DNA of 29,653 nucleotides from the NCBI GenBank assembly GCA_037176845.1, contig JAYKXP010000310.1, positions 1-29,653 on the forward strand, read 5' to 3'. Positions 28,753 to 29,653 of this stretch are shown piece by piece. Origin of the DNA: Paramarasmius palmivorus (lineage: Eukaryota > Basidiomycota > Agaricomycetes > Agaricales > Marasmiaceae). Each line of letters starts with the position of its first letter. The first letter of the stretch is position 1. A program made the position numbers and the translations under genes. Below the pieces are notes generated by a model. The model searched no databases. It saw only the letters and a list, made by a program, of their open reading frames with translations, and had not been told where the DNA came from.

Positions 28753-29653
28753 ATGGGTCTCCTCGATATCGTTTCCGTAAGTTTTCCTGCAGTTTTTTGC
28801 TGGTAGCCACGCTCAATTCCTTGGATAATAGCCTGGCGTTCTCACCGGTCAAGACGTCGTGAAGGTCTTTGAATATGCAAAGGAGCACAAGGTTTGTTGC
28901 ATGTTTTCTGGCTAGGACGTTGTCACTTACTTGGTCCTTCTAGTTTGCCATTCCTGTGAGTCAAGTTGTTTGGTGCAAGACGCGAAGATTGACGAATGAT
29001 AATATGTCGATTTCATAAAATAGGCCATCGTGAGTTTGCTTGCAGCATTTTGATCTCGGGGAAATTAACTCATCGATCTTAGAACGTCACCTCTTCATCT
29101 ACCGCAAATGCTGTCCTTGAAGCTGCGAGGTCTGCCTTTATAAGTTAATCGACGAAAAGTTGAAAAAACTCATCTCCCCTTTTCTCGCAGAGACATTAAG
29201 GCCCCCATCATCGCCTCCAATCCTCAAGTGCGGTTCTGCCTACTTTGCAGGCAAGGGTCTTGCCAACGACAAGCAGCAAGCTTCTGTCGCTGGTGCCATT
29301 GCCGCTGCTCACCATATCCGAACTGTTGCCAAGCACTATGGCGTGTCAGTGGAATTTCGTCTTTTTTTCATTCACTCAGATCACTGAATACACACTTTTC
29401 TAGCCCTGTAATCCTCCACTCTGACCACTGTGCCCACAAACTTCTCCCATGGTTTGATGGCATGCTCGAAGCTGACGAAGCCTACTACAAGGAACACGGC
29501 GAACCCCTTTTCTCTTCCCACATGCTTGACCTTTCCGAAGAGCCCAAAGAAGAGAATATTGCCACCTGCGTGAAATACTTCAAGCGTATGGCTCCTCTCG
29601 GTATCTGGCTCGAGATGGAAATTGGTATCACCGGCGGTGAAGAAGACGGTGTT
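28753..29653 (+). CDS. FBA1: Class II fructose-bisphosphate aldolase, 5' part (runs off the window)
   Basis: Zinc-dependent aldolase that splits fructose 1,6-bisphosphate in cytosolic glycolysis. Exons: 28753-28776 (MGLLDIVS), 28832-28891 (PGVLTGQDVVKVFEYAKEHK), 28944-28955 (FAIP), 29024-29029 (AI), 29083-29129 (NVTSSSTANAVLEAA), 29191-29344 and 29404 to the window end. All introns are 52-68 nt with GT-AG ends. The zinc and active-site segment VILHSDHCAHKLLPWFDG is intact, as are SSHMLDLSEEPKEENIATC and LEMEIGITGGEEDGV, where the window stops. In the exon from 29191 the expected glycine-rich segment before SAYFAGKGL is frameshifted (about 29207-29232) by extra and missing bases, again with the flanks conserved. 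Family identity is certain; about the last half of the protein lies outside the window. Confidence 0.93.

Noticed and set aside
1..29653. CRISPR arrays, bacterial operons, tRNA or rRNA genes
   Set aside because: No regularly spaced repeats and no tRNA cloverleaf or B-box context; the TTCGACTCCC near 15655 is part of the gypsy primer site, not a tRNA gene.

Overview
The window looks like nuclear DNA of a filamentous fungus, most likely an agaricomycete basidiomycete. The host genes are split by many 48-64 nt GT-AG introns, their products are typical fungal housekeeping proteins, and they sit beside a large, nested transposon block. No bacterial operon, rRNA or tRNA gene was found.

Layout. (1) 1-4343: AT-rich, stop-dense DNA with no gene I can support. 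(2) 4344-6086: a decayed gene with a ubiquitin-hydrolase-like C-terminus. It is frameshifted and then split by a 1056-bp non-autonomous hAT element (4958-6013) with a perfect 8-bp target duplication. (3) 6129-11658: a young Ty1/copia retrotransposon on the minus strand. It has 300-bp LTRs with one difference, a 5-bp target duplication AAAGA, a half-tRNA-iMet primer site and a polypurine tract; gag-pol carries one frameshift and one nonsense codon. (4) 11659-13249: a TTGCAA-rich repeat and a weak three-exon gene candidate. (5) 13250-15208: a second non-autonomous hAT-like element with an 8-bp duplication. (6) 15351-22481: a Ty3/gypsy chromovirus on the plus strand. It shows Tf1-type self-priming complementarity, a textbook -1 frameshift signal between gag and pol, an integrase-core deletion, two nonsense codons, a 521-bp foldback CACTA-type element inside pol, and an unexplained intact 201-codon ORF between pol and the 3' LTR. 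(7) 22482-24179: mostly non-coding, with a second TTGCAA-rich repeat. (8) 24180-29653: a compact host cluster of ATP synthase gamma (ATP3, minus), eIF2 beta (SUI3, minus), proteasome subunit Rpn10 (plus, divergent from SUI3) and class II fructose-bisphosphate aldolase (FBA1, plus, cut by the window end).

The host genes act in unrelated core processes: respiration, translation initiation, protein degradation and glycolysis. Their conserved residues and splice sites are kept, yet their exons carry many single-base insertions or deletions. This fits sequence error better than gene decay and should be settled before anyone calls these genes dead.

The most informative biology is in the gypsy element. 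Its priming and frameshifting signals can be read directly, and it has an extra ORF with no recognised homology. The target duplications show that the CACTA element entered after the gypsy insertion and that the hAT element broke a frame which is otherwise continuous.
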